Positions 1 through 8,029 of a stretch of 14,493 bases of DNA are shown in pieces. A model generated the notes under the pieces. It saw only the letters and a program-made list of their open reading frames with translations. It was not told the DNA's origin and ran no database searches. Every line of letters begins with the position of its first letter. The stretch's first letter is position 1. Both the position numbers and the translations under genes were made by a program. The stretch comes from Clostridiales bacterium (lineage in GTDB: Bacteria; Bacillota; Clostridia; Oscillospirales; CAG-382): contig DMMZ01000027.1 in assembly GCA_003452915.1 (NCBI GenBank), forward strand, positions 151,667 through 166,159. The letters run 5' to 3'.

Positions 1-820
1 TAACTCCTCTTACGCAGGAGGTTGCAAGCCCGTAATTTATAATCTCGGAAAGTTCATTATCGTTACAATTTCTAGTAACCGTACATACTAATGTTGTGGG
101 TATGTTGTATTTGTTTAAGTTATCAATAGCTTTTTTCTTGATCTCAAACATTTTTCTATTGCGTGTTTTTTCATATACTTCATCTTTTAAAGAATCAAAT
201 TGCAAATAAATCTCAAAACCACTCGTTAAAGGTGCAAGTTTTTTTACAAATTCAATATCTTCAGCAAGCTTAATTCCGTTTGTATTTAACATCACATGCC
301 CGATATTCTTGTTTTTGCACAATTCTAAAATTTCAAGAATATCTGCGTGTAAAGTAGGTTCGCCACCGCTTATCTGCAGAATCTCGGCTTTTCCACCTTC
401 GCACTCAATATAAAAATCTATCATCTTTTCGATTGTTAAAAATTCTAAATCCTTGCCTTCTTTCCCACAGGATGCATAACACATCGGACAGAGCATATTA
501 CATTTAGTTGTAATCTCAACAAGTCCGATACAGGTGTGCTGTTCGTGAAGCTGACAAAGACCACAGTCGTAAGGACACCCATTCTTGGCGCTGGTTTCAT
601 TTGTATGTATTGTTGAGGGCTTGTCATACAAAACCTTTTTAAGATGATAATCCGCATCCTCCTCCAAAAGGTGTTCCATTTCACCATGAGTAGAGCAAAA
701 CTTTTTTATATATACTTTTTTTTCTTTAATAACAATTTTTGCATCAATTTGGTTTAAGCATGTATCGCATAAGCTCTTTGTTGCTTGGTAATAAATATAG
801 TTGTTATTGATAGTTTCCAC
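1..820 (-). CDS. Radical SAM protein, Tes/MJ0619-like family (partial, C-terminus outside window)
   Basis: The reading frame is open from a GTG at 820 to the left edge, giving about 273 residues. Seen: an N-terminal Cys pair KSLCDTC (C18, C21) with a third Cys in KFCSTHGE (C42), which looks like a rubredoxin-type or zinc knuckle; a second Cys cluster GCPYDCGLC...QHTC (C82, C86, C89, C97); the radical SAM signature CNMLCPMC (C107, C111, C114); and SGGEPTLH, the SAM-contacting GGE motif. This order matches the archaeal MJ0619/tetraether lipid synthase (Tes) family, whose members carry several iron-sulfur clusters plus a rubredoxin-like iron and act on unactivated carbons. The substrate here cannot be told from sequence, and bacterial homologues are mostly uncharacterised. 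In-frame stops at 859-854 leave the GTG as the only ATG/GTG/TTG start before the first Cys pair. It is transcribed divergently from the helicase. Confidence is high for radical SAM, moderate for the family and low for the reaction. Confidence 0.85.
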   Translation of the reverse strand, partial: METINNNYIYYQATKSLCDTCLNQIDAKIVIKEKKVYIKKFCSTHGEMEHLLEEDADYHLKKVLYDKPSTIHTNETSAKNGCPYDCGLCQLHEQHTCIGLVEITTKCNMLCPMCYASCGKEGKDLEFLTIEKMIDFYIECEGGKAEILQISGGEPTLHADILEILELCKNKNIGHVMLNTNGIKLAEDIEFVKKLAPLTSGFEIYLQFDSLKDEVYEKTRNRKMFEIKKKAIDNLNKYNIPTTLVCTVTRNCNDNELSEIINYGLATSCVRGV

Positions 821-842
821 CTCAATGAATATAGGATACCTA

Positions 843-871
843 ATTATACCAATTTATTATAGATAAAACAA
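843..871 (-). promoter_or_regulatory. Sigma-A-like promoter of the radical SAM gene
   Basis: On the minus strand, TTGTTT (871-866) and a consensus TATAAT (848-843) are separated by exactly 17 nt. The predicted transcription start, near 836, leaves only a short leader before the GTG at 820. Confidence 0.6.
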
Positions 872-918
872 TAGATAGTTATAATTAAATATAAACATAA
901 AAAATCATTATTTATATA

Positions 919-947
919 TTGTAAAAAGAAAAAATATATGCTATATT
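919..947 (+). promoter_or_regulatory. Sigma-A-like promoter of the helicase/ABC-F operon
   Basis: TTGTAA (919-924) and TATATT (942-947) are separated by 17 nt in very AT-rich DNA. Transcription would start near 954 and give a leader of about 155 nt before the helicase ATG. Other AT-rich hexamers nearby could also serve as the -10 element. Confidence 0.45.
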
Positions 948-954
948 ATTAGAA

Positions 955-1108
955 TGTCGTATCATGAAGAATGTAATAAATAGAGTTACATTAACGCGTA
1001 TCAAAGGTACACTGCCGTGTACCTTTCGAATTTACCATTACTATTTGTACCCGACACGGCGTGGAGATTATTATGTATACAAGATAATAAAGATAAGAAA
1101 GAGAAAAC
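955..1108 (+). promoter_or_regulatory. Long structured 5' leader of the DEAD-box helicase gene
   Basis: A perfect 10-bp stem is formed by 1003-1012 (AAAGGTACAC) and 1017-1026 (GTGTACCTTT) around a TGCC loop. No T-tract follows, so it is not an obvious intrinsic terminator. The loop and the 3' arm (GCCGTGT, 1014-1020) can also pair with ACACGGC at 1054-1060, and GGTACA (1006-1011) with TGTACC (1046-1051). Each of these alternatives would disrupt the main hairpin. Autoregulated or cold-responsive leaders are known for some DEAD-box helicase genes; such a role here is inferred. It matches no riboswitch class that I recognise. Confidence 0.4.
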
Positions 1109-2854
1109 ATGGATCAAATAAGTTTTTCAAACATCGCAATTTCAGAAGAGTTAAAACGTGCAGTATCAGATATGGGATATGACGAAGCAACTCTGATTCA
1201 ATCACAAAGTATTCCCCTTATTTTACAAGGTTTTGATTTGATAGGACGCAGCCAGACCGGTAGCGGAAAGACCGCAGCTTTTGGCCTGCCTGCTATTGAA
1301 ATCATTGATACAGGTGCAAATCCCAAGCATGTACAGGTATTGATTCTCTGCCCTACCCGAGAGCTTGCTGTACAAGCTTGCAGTGAATTAAGAAAATTCG
1401 CAAAATATAAAAACGAAGTAAGTGTCGTTCCTATTTATGGCGGTGAGCCTATCGACCGTCAATTAGAGCGACTTAGACAAGGCTGTCAAATCGTTGTCGG
1501 AACTCCCGGTAGAGTCATGGATCATATGCGTAGGAAAACATTAAAACTTTCTAGCGTTAAGATGATTGTTCTTGATGAAGCAGACGAGATGCTCAATATG
1601 GGCTTTGTTGAGGATATCGAGACTATCCTGACAGAAATACCTACCGAACGTCAGACAATATTATTCTCAGCTACAATGCCGACTGAAGTGCTTGAAATAA
1701 CAAAAAAGTTTCAAAACAACCCAAAGACAGTTGAAATAAAGCAGGCTCAGCTCACCGTTTCTACAGTTGAACAGTATTATTTTTCTGTTACAAAAGGCAA
1801 AAAAAATTATGCTCTCTTTAATCTGCTTGAGTTTTATCAGCCAACTTCAGCGATTATCTTTTGTAATACAAAGAAAATGGTTGATGAGCTTATAAAAGAG
1901 CTTAGAAAACACGGTTATCCTGCACAAGGTCTGCATGGAGATATGAGACAAACCTCCCGTTCATTGGTTATGAGCCAATTCAAGCATGAGAAATTCAATA
2001 TTCTTGTCGCTACCGATGTTGCAGCTCGCGGTATAGATGTAAACGATGTAAAAATCGTTATCAACTACGATTTACCGCAGGAGGATGAATATTATGTTCA
2101 TCGTATCGGCAGAACAGGACGCGCAGGCAAGGCAGGTTTAGCTTTTACATTAGTACAGGGTAACAAGCAACTTTCGCAGCTTAATAATATTATGAGATAT
2201 ACCAAGTGCGATATTTTACCAAAAGCACTTCCGAGTAGTGATGAAATAAATAAACTCAAGATCGACGAACTCAGTAATAAGATTCTTTCATTTATGGCAG
2301 AAAACGAATATAATATTTTCACTTCCGCAATAGAGAATCTGGCAAGCGAAAAATACACCATTTCGGATATTGCATCGGCTCTATTTGCTATGTCAATAAA
2401 GAAAACCCCTGTAATTGAGGATGTTGTAGACGAATTTAGCGATTCTGATGATGATTCACAGAGAAGATCAAGAAGAAGACCGTCGGATAGATCATTTGAT
2501 AAAAGACCGACCGACAGATCATCAAAAAGATCCGAAAGATCGGATAGACCCAATAAATTTGCTGACAAAAAAACCGAAAAAGTAAAAAACCCGGGCTTAC
2601 CTTTCAAAAAAGGTGATTATAACGACGAAAATATGGTCGGTGTAAAGATTTCTATAGGTAGAAATGATAAAATTTCACCAAACCACATTCTTGGTGCGGT
2701 AGCCGGCGAAACAGGCTTACCGGGTAAAATATTCGGCAATATTGATATAAAAGATAATTATACAACAATTGATGTTCCTAAAGAGCATAAAAATCTTGTT
2801 GTTGACAGTATGAATAAATCAAAAATCAAGGGTAAAAAAGTTACTGCTCAATAA
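1109..2854 (+). CDS. DEAD-box ATP-dependent RNA helicase with DbpA-type RNA-binding domain (CsdA/DeaD/CshA-like)
   Basis: This cytosolic enzyme uses ATP to unwind short RNA duplexes in ribosome assembly, mRNA turnover or cold adaptation. All the core motifs are present in 581 residues: a Q-motif region (about 23-41), SQTGSGKT (48-55), PTREL (82-86), TPGR (132-135), DEAD (156-159), SAT (187-189), ATDVAARGID (301-310) and HRIGRTGR (331-338). Residues about 452-488 form a highly charged Arg/Ser/Asp-rich linker, and about 506-581 form a DbpA-type RRM containing AVAGETGLPGK. E. coli DbpA uses this fold to bind 23S rRNA hairpin 92. The RRM does not by itself decide between DbpA and CsdA, but the long linker and overall length favour the CsdA/DeaD side. 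The ATG at 1109 follows a modest AAGAAAGAG ribosome binding site. An ABC-F gene follows after 29 bp with no terminator between, so the two are probably co-transcribed. Confidence 0.95.
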   Translation: MDQISFSNIAISEELKRAVSDMGYDEATLIQSQSIPLILQGFDLIGRSQTGSGKTAAFGLPAIEIIDTGANPKHVQVLILCPTRELAVQACSELRKFAKYKNEVSVVPIYGGEPIDRQLERLRQGCQIVVGTPGRVMDHMRRKTLKLSSVKMIVLDEADEMLNMGFVEDIETILTEIPTERQTILFSATMPTEVLEITKKFQNNPKTVEIKQAQLTVSTVEQYYFSVTKGKKNYALFNLLEFYQPTSAIIFCNTKKMVDELIKELRKHGYPAQGLHGDMRQTSRSLVMSQFKHEKFNILVATDVAARGIDVNDVKIVINYDLPQEDEYYVHRIGRTGRAGKAGLAFTLVQGNKQLSQLNNIMRYTKCDILPKALPSSDEINKLKIDELSNKILSFMAENEYNIFTSAIENLASEKYTISDIASALFAMSIKKTPVIEDVVDEFSDSDDDSQRRSRRRPSDRSFDKRPTDRSSKRSERSDRPNKFADKKTEKVKNPGLPFKKGDYNDENMVGVKISIGRNDKISPNHILGAVAGETGLPGKIFGNIDIKDNYTTIDVPKEHKNLVVDSMNKSKIKGKKVTAQ

Positions 2855-2883
2855 ATATAAAAACTATTTCAAGAGGAATAAAA

Positions 2884-4494
2884 ATGATAGGTACAGTAGA
2901 TATCGAACTTCAATACGGCGGCACTTCCCTATTTAACCACGCTACCGTAAATTTTACCGCAGGAAATTGCTATGGTGTAATCGGCGCAAACGGTGCGGGA
3001 AAATCAACCTTTTTAAAAATACTTTCTGGAGAGATTGAGCCTACAAAGGGTAATGTTGTAAAAACTCCTTCGGAAAGAATTTCAATATTAAAACAAAATC
3101 ACTTCGAGTTTGATGAATTCGAGGTGTTGAAAACCGTTATGATGGGCAATCAAGAGCTTTGCCACATCATCGAAGAAAAAGAATTTTATTACAGCAAAGA
3201 GGATATGACCGAGGAAGAAGGTCTTAAACTCTGTGAGCTTGAAGAAAAGTTTACTAAAATGGACGGCTGGAACGCAGAGAGTGATGCTGCAATTCTTTTA
3301 AACGGACTTGGTATTACTAACGAATTTCATTATTTATACATGAAAGAGCTTACAGGCGATCAAAAGGTAAAGGTTCTGCTCGCACAGGCGTTATTCGGTC
3401 AACCTGATATTCTTCTGATGGATGAACCTACAAACCATCTTGACGTTGAAACTATCGTTTGGCTTGAAGATTTTCTTGTTAAACTCGAGACAAGTACGGT
3501 TATCATAGTTTCCCATGACAGACATTTCCTTAACGAAGTTTGCACACACATTGTTGACGTTGATTTTGGTAAAATAACAATGGTTGCAGGAAATTATGAT
3601 TTTTGGTATGATTTTACGCAGTTAAGGCAAAGACAATTACGTGACCAAAATAAAAAAGCAGAAATTAGAATCAAAGAACTGCAAGATTTTATTGCACGAT
3701 TCAGTGCAAACGCTTCAAAATCAAAACAAGCGACCAGCCGAAAAAAGCAGCTTAGTGCCTTGGAATTTGATGATATGCCTGTTTCGTCCAGAAAATTCCC
3801 GTATATAGCATTCAAGCCTAACCGCGAGGTTGGTAACGATGTACTTACGATCAGTGGAATTTCAAAGACAATCGGCGAACGAAAAGTTCTGGATAACATA
3901 AGCTTTACAATTCGCCCTCGTGAAAAGGTTGCTTTTGTTGGTGCGGACGCTGTTGCAAAAACCACACTTTTTAAGATCCTGGCAGGTGAGCTTGAGCCTG
4001 ATGAAGGAATTGTTAAATGGGGTGTTACCACCACACAATCTTTTTTACCAAGTGACAACTCGGAATATTTTGACGGATGCGAGGATACACTTGTCGATTG
4101 GGTACGAAGATACTCCACCCTTACTTATGAAGCGGATGTCAGAGGCTGGCTCGGTAAATTATTGTTCTCTGGTGACGAAGCAATGAAAAAGGTTTGTGTA
4201 CTTTCAGGTGGTGAACGTGTACGGTGTATGCTCTGCAAGATGATGCTCTCGGGTGCAAACGTTCTTATACTTGATGAACCAACAAACCATCTCGACCTTG
4301 AATCGATTGCTGCATTAAACGAAGGTCTTAATAGGTATACCGAAACGCTATTGTTCACCTCACACGATCATCAGTTGGTACAAACATTGGCAACAAGAAT
4401 AATTGATGTAACAACAGGCTCCAACTTCGATAAACAAATGACCTTTGACGAGTATTTGCAAGAAATGAAAGCTAAGAATATAATAGTTAAATAA
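2884..4494 (+). CDS. ABC-F family ATPase, YkpA/YbiT-like
   Basis: This soluble twin-ATPase protein of 536 residues has no membrane segment. ABC-F proteins act at the ribosomal E-site in translation or antibiotic protection. ABC1: Walker A GANGAGKST (34-42), signature LTGDQ (156-160) and Walker B LLMDEPTNHLD (177-187). A charged linker follows (about 241-300, with LRQRQLRDQNKKAEIRIKE), the place of the P-site tRNA interaction motif. ABC2: a degenerate Walker A GADAVAKTT (353-361), signature LSGGE (440-444) and Walker B LILDEPTNHLD (461-471). The architecture and ABC2 wording (WGVTTTQSFLP, RCMLCKMMLSGANVLILDEP) fit the YkpA/YbiT branch rather than a drug-resistance branch. In ABC-F proteins, Walker A of one half and the signature of the other half form one ATP site, so both unusual motifs fall in the same site. 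The ribosome binding site AAGAGG lies just upstream of the ATG. Confidence 0.92.
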   Translation: MIGTVDIELQYGGTSLFNHATVNFTAGNCYGVIGANGAGKSTFLKILSGEIEPTKGNVVKTPSERISILKQNHFEFDEFEVLKTVMMGNQELCHIIEEKEFYYSKEDMTEEEGLKLCELEEKFTKMDGWNAESDAAILLNGLGITNEFHYLYMKELTGDQKVKVLLAQALFGQPDILLMDEPTNHLDVETIVWLEDFLVKLETSTVIIVSHDRHFLNEVCTHIVDVDFGKITMVAGNYDFWYDFTQLRQRQLRDQNKKAEIRIKELQDFIARFSANASKSKQATSRKKQLSALEFDDMPVSSRKFPYIAFKPNREVGNDVLTISGISKTIGERKVLDNISFTIRPREKVAFVGADAVAKTTLFKILAGELEPDEGIVKWGVTTTQSFLPSDNSEYFDGCEDTLVDWVRRYSTLTYEADVRGWLGKLLFSGDEAMKKVCVLSGGERVRCMLCKMMLSGANVLILDEPTNHLDLESIAALNEGLNRYTETLLFTSHDHQLVQTLATRIIDVTTGSNFDKQMTFDEYLQEMKAKNIIVK

Positions 4495-4497
4495 TCA

Positions 4498-4546
4498 AAT
4501 AAGCACAATAAAAGTCCTGAGTTTCAGGACTTTTATTGTGCTTATT
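4498..4546. terminator. Bidirectional intrinsic terminator between convergent operons
   Basis: A perfect 23-bp inverted repeat (4498-4520 against 4524-4546) encloses a 3-nt GTT loop. The inner stem is AGTCCTGA/TCAGGACT, and outside it an A-rich arm faces a T-rich arm, so transcripts from either strand form a stem followed by U-rich RNA. It begins 3 nt after the ABC-F stop and its right arm overlaps the stop codon of the transglutaminase gene. Confidence 0.9.
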
Positions 4547-6959
4547 AATACATTCCTTTTATATATCTGAACACAAATCGTTTGAAAAATCCGAGCTTTT
4601 TATCAACTTCTTTTCCTTTTTCGGCTGCAAAGGATACAATTGTTTCCAGCTCATCATCTGAAAGAATATGCTTACTAAATACTGCTTTTTGAGCTATACC
4701 ATAGACATTTTTATCGGCTTCCACACCGTATGGTTTTAATTTTTCAATGTATTTCCAAGTAAATACTGCAATACGGTTTGTTTCGCTGAGCCCGAAGTGA
4801 TTTTTTCGCTTGCTCTGCATACTTTTACGTCTTATTAAAAGTATAAGCACCGTAATAAATATAACAGATACAGGAGTTATCCATAACAACTCATTTTTGT
4901 ATTTAGAAAAGAAAGGCTCTATAGAAACATCGCTTTGCTCAAAAGATAAATCGCTGGATTTGTCACTAGAGACAGGTTCACTCTCCAATGACGATTCTAC
5001 CGTAACTTCTGATTCATTTGATTCGCTAGATATTACAGGTTCACTTATATTCGGCTCGTGGCTGTTGCTTCCCGAATTATCATTATAAGCAGGATCGTTA
5101 ACTCTTTCCTCAACGGATCCGGGTGTTACATCAACAGGTATCCATCCGATTCCGTCAAAATACACCTCAACCCAAGCGTGTGCGTTCTTATCGGTTACGT
5201 CAACCTGTGTATTTGCTTCACTGCCTTTAATACTAGCCGCATAACCTGTTACATATCGAGCAGGTACACCAAACGAGCGGAAAATAAGAGTAGCTGTTGT
5301 TGCAAAGTGCATGCAATATCCCTGTTTACTATCGGTAAGGAAATATTGTACATAATCACGTCCTGACGGAGTTTTTGGTGCTTTGAGATTATATTCGGCA
5401 CAATTTTTTACAAAGTTCTTTACTTCATCAACAAGTTGCTCCCTGTCAGAGATATTATGAAAATTTTGATCACTTGTATATTCAAGCAGAAAATTTGAAG
5501 TTGCCGAGTCTATCTGTGTATAATATTGATAAACTACATCTCTGTATTGACTTTCCAGTTCTTTTACTTTCGCGTATTCCTCACTATCACGGTATTTATT
5601 GGTTGTGTTTTCTGCTTTAATATTATCACAGTTGAATATCTTAATATTATAAATAGCATTTACATTTTTCGAATACGCATAATTATCATTATATAAAATA
5701 ACCGAATCATTGTTATAATTTAAAGATTTAAAATCGCTGAATGAAGGGTAATACGGAGTATAAACAACTTCTCCACCTTTTATCATTTCGGTAATATTTA
5801 TATAGTTCTTTTTATAACGGTCAGAAGTTAAAGCAACATAGGTTGCCAATGACAATGGTGATATTATTGTTTCGGCAGTTTCATTTTCATTTATTGAGCC
5901 TACACTTGTTAATAAATTTAATTTAGATAAGGCGTCACCGTTAAATTTCACCCATTTTGATTTTGTATAATAACCCAACGAATATCCGCGTAACAGCATC
6001 TCACCTGTTTTATCGGTTTTTACCTGCAGAATAACCTTACCCGTTCTGTTATTCGGATCGGCATTTCGTAAATCCACATCCAGGAAATCATCAGTTCTGT
6101 TTACGGGTTCGCTGGTTTCTGTTTCCGAGTCTTCAGAAACTTGAGATTCATCCCTTGAGGAATTTGAAAACTCTTCAGAACCATCTTCACTGACCTCACT
6201 TCTTGACGGATTCGTTACGCTTAGCGGTAATCTTTCTGAAAAGAAAGAATAAATTTTTGCGGCAAAATCTGCGCGTACATAATTCTTAGATGAAAAAACT
6301 AAACTTATCATAAGAAGGAATACAAGCATTATCGGAATAAAGAACAGAGTCATTTTTGCTCCGCGTTTATTATCTCCTTGTCTTACCAGATTTGTAATAT
6401 TAATAGAAGTCAAAAAGACCAAAAATGCGAAAACAGGAGTTGTATCAGGTACCCTTTTTATAAAAATCATGCACAAAGCAAATATGGGTATTGTTATAAA
6501 AAGAGTTGGCCAAAGCGGATTTAATTTTATTAATGTAAAAGCTATCAGAAATATTAACAATACACCCAAAAAAGCAAAGAAAGCGGTATTTGCTATTATA
6601 ATACCGTTTCTGGATAACTTTACAGTTTCTGTAGCATCAATTGAACTTGAAAAACGACTGATAAGTGAGGTTAATATATTAAGAAAAAACTTAAAACCAT
6701 TTAAAATTCTCTCGTTGTTTATAAAAAATATAATAAGTGAAATTCCCATTGTTGACAGGTATAGGGTTTTTTTATACTTTTCTGCAAAAAATACTATTGA
6801 AAAGCATATTGCTGCAACCGCACAGTAAATAAGAACGGTCACTTCGTTTAATTTGATGTTAAAAGAAGTGATATTCGCAAACAATATACCGTAAACACCT
6901 AAAAAAACTGTAAGTGCCTGAGCTGCAATCGCTAACACTTTTTTCGAAATCTTATCCAT
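4545..6959 (-). CDS. TgpA-like membrane-anchored transglutaminase-domain protein
   Basis: This 804-residue protein has about six or seven hydrophobic segments in residues 8-223, a large probably extracytoplasmic part, one more membrane helix (about 690-710) and a short C-terminal tail resembling DUF4129. The transglutaminase-like core (about 500-613) carries an intact triad: C549 in KQGYCMHFA, H594 in NAHAWVEV and D610 in WIPVDVTPG. Such folds can act as proteases, transamidases or amidases, and the substrate is unknown. Two Ser/Glu/Asp-rich stretches, about 250-288 and 627-682, look disordered and flank the outside domain like spacers. The ATG overlaps the DUF58 stop by 8 bp (ATGGATAA) and follows a strong AAAGGAGA site, suggesting translational coupling. 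This is the third and last gene of a moxR-DUF58-transglutaminase operon, a conserved order in many bacteria. Confidence 0.9.
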   Translation of the reverse strand: MDKISKKVLAIAAQALTVFLGVYGILFANITSFNIKLNEVTVLIYCAVAAICFSIVFFAEKYKKTLYLSTMGISLIIFFINNERILNGFKFFLNILTSLISRFSSSIDATETVKLSRNGIIIANTAFFAFLGVLLIFLIAFTLIKLNPLWPTLFITIPIFALCMIFIKRVPDTTPVFAFLVFLTSINITNLVRQGDNKRGAKMTLFFIPIMLVFLLMISLVFSSKNYVRADFAAKIYSFFSERLPLSVTNPSRSEVSEDGSEEFSNSSRDESQVSEDSETETSEPVNRTDDFLDVDLRNADPNNRTGKVILQVKTDKTGEMLLRGYSLGYYTKSKWVKFNGDALSKLNLLTSVGSINENETAETIISPLSLATYVALTSDRYKKNYINITEMIKGGEVVYTPYYPSFSDFKSLNYNNDSVILYNDNYAYSKNVNAIYNIKIFNCDNIKAENTTNKYRDSEEYAKVKELESQYRDVVYQYYTQIDSATSNFLLEYTSDQNFHNISDREQLVDEVKNFVKNCAEYNLKAPKTPSGRDYVQYFLTDSKQGYCMHFATTATLIFRSFGVPARYVTGYAASIKGSEANTQVDVTDKNAHAWVEVYFDGIGWIPVDVTPGSVEERVNDPAYNDNSGSNSHEPNISEPVISSESNESEVTVESSLESEPVSSDKSSDLSFEQSDVSIEPFFSKYKNELLWITPVSVIFITVLILLIRRKSMQSKRKNHFGLSETNRIAVFTWKYIEKLKPYGVEADKNVYGIAQKAVFSKHILSDDELETIVSFAAEKGKEVDKKLGFFKRFVFRYIKGMY

Positions 6960-7965
6960 TTAAAGCATCTCCTTTCTCAGGGAGATTGGGACTTATAACA
7001 TAGTGCCAGTCAGCATCCTTAAATGCTTTATTATCAATTGCGTTACCTTTTAGCTCTATTGGATTATTAAAAACAGATCCGATGAAGTTTAAATAATCGC
7101 TTATTTCGTTAATATTAAAAACATTCAGATTACCTTCTTTTCCATACCAACAAAGATTGAACTCTATCATCCTGCGAAGAAAAATATGAGCTATATAAGA
7201 TATCTGACCAAATATGTTGTCAACTTCTTCTGCGTTACCAAAAAGATTAAAACAGATAAATATCTTACCTTTTTCGGAGACAAGTGGTTCTTTAACAATA
7301 ATTTTATCAAACTTTGATGTAAGCTTCCAGTGAATGGCATTCAAAGGATCACCTATACGGTATTCACGTAAATCATAATCCTCGGAAAATCCTCCACCCG
7401 GTTTAGGCTTCAGACCTTTGCTGCCTACTTTATCTATCGGAAGAATAGGCATCGGGTCGGGGCGTTCAATTTTGGGCATAATTAAAATACGCCTTTTTTC
7501 GGGCGTTTTTAACGATAAACTGAAAAGACCGAGATAATCAAAAACCCTGATTTTCTTTATATCAAGATTAATACATCCGACATGCTCGGTATTTAACTGA
7601 AGCGATACATACGACTTATAACTGCCAAATATCATAACTGTAACTAGTGAACTGTTTCGACCTAAAGTAACATTATTTGCAGTGTATGTAATGTTAACCT
7701 GTGATATTGGCAGCCATGTACGCGGGTTAATATTTATTCGGGCTGAAACTACCTCGCTTTTTCTTATCTCAATAGGAAGCGGAACCAAATTAAACTTGAT
7801 ACGTAACATAGAAAAAAGACTGATAGCGAGGGAAAAGAAAGGAAACAGGATAACTGTTATTAAAATAAAATAGGATATATAACCGTCATAAACACCATAA
7901 AACGTTATTGCTCCTATTATTGTAGCTATATAGATAATCCATCTTTTTATCAAACTAATAATCAT
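6952..7965 (-). CDS. DUF58 domain-containing membrane protein
   Basis: This 337-residue protein has two N-terminal membrane helices (about 8-24 and 30-50) and a beta-rich middle. The DUF58 signature is at about 191-225, with EDYDLREYRIGDPLNAIHWK as the diagnostic core. DUF58 proteins commonly adopt a von Willebrand A-like fold after this point and are encoded next to MoxR AAA+ ATPases, which are thought to remodel or activate them. The molecular function is not established. The gene lies between moxR and the transglutaminase gene, whose start it overlaps. The start is uncertain: the Shine-Dalgarno-like AAAGGA directly abuts the ATG at 7965-7963 with no spacer, while a TTG four codons downstream (7953-7951) sits 12 nt from it, which is rather far. 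Both starts give nearly the same protein. Confidence 0.88.
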   Translation of the reverse strand: MIISLIKRWIIYIATIIGAITFYGVYDGYISYFILITVILFPFFSLAISLFSMLRIKFNLVPLPIEIRKSEVVSARININPRTWLPISQVNITYTANNVTLGRNSSLVTVMIFGSYKSYVSLQLNTEHVGCINLDIKKIRVFDYLGLFSLSLKTPEKRRILIMPKIERPDPMPILPIDKVGSKGLKPKPGGGFSEDYDLREYRIGDPLNAIHWKLTSKFDKIIVKEPLVSEKGKIFICFNLFGNAEEVDNIFGQISYIAHIFLRRMIEFNLCWYGKEGNLNVFNINEISDYLNFIGSVFNNPIELKGNAIDNKAFKDADWHYVISPNLPEKGDALNG

Positions 7966-7980
7966 TCCTTTCGGCGATAT

Positions 7981-8000
7981 TCTGAAAGTTTAATTTCAGA
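7981..8000 (-). other. Small hairpin between moxR and the DUF58 gene
   Basis: TCTGAAA (7981-7987) and TTTCAGA (7994-8000) are exact inverted repeats around a 6-nt loop. There is no T-tract on either side, so it is not a terminator. It could tune the relative expression of moxR and the downstream genes, or be fortuitous in AT-rich DNA. Confidence 0.3.
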
Positions 8001-8029
8001 CTTATAACTACCCCTTTTAAAATGTATAT

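Noticed and set aside
445..687. Minus-strand 80-aa frame
   Set aside because: It runs in another frame across the radical SAM gene, whose frame carries the recognisable Cys motifs.
964..1182. Plus-strand 72-aa frame upstream of and overlapping the helicase start
   Set aside because: It has no ribosome binding site, a Lys/Arg-rich composition typical of AT-rich noncoding DNA, and overlaps the structured leader and 74 bp of the helicase gene.
2098..2607. Minus-strand 169-aa frame inside the helicase gene
   Set aside because: It is the antisense shadow of the helicase, and its Leu/Ser-rich text mirrors the Arg/Ser/Asp linker codons.
3594..4118. Minus-strand 174-aa frame inside the ABC-F gene
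   Set aside because: It is an antisense shadow with no motif and no ribosome binding site.
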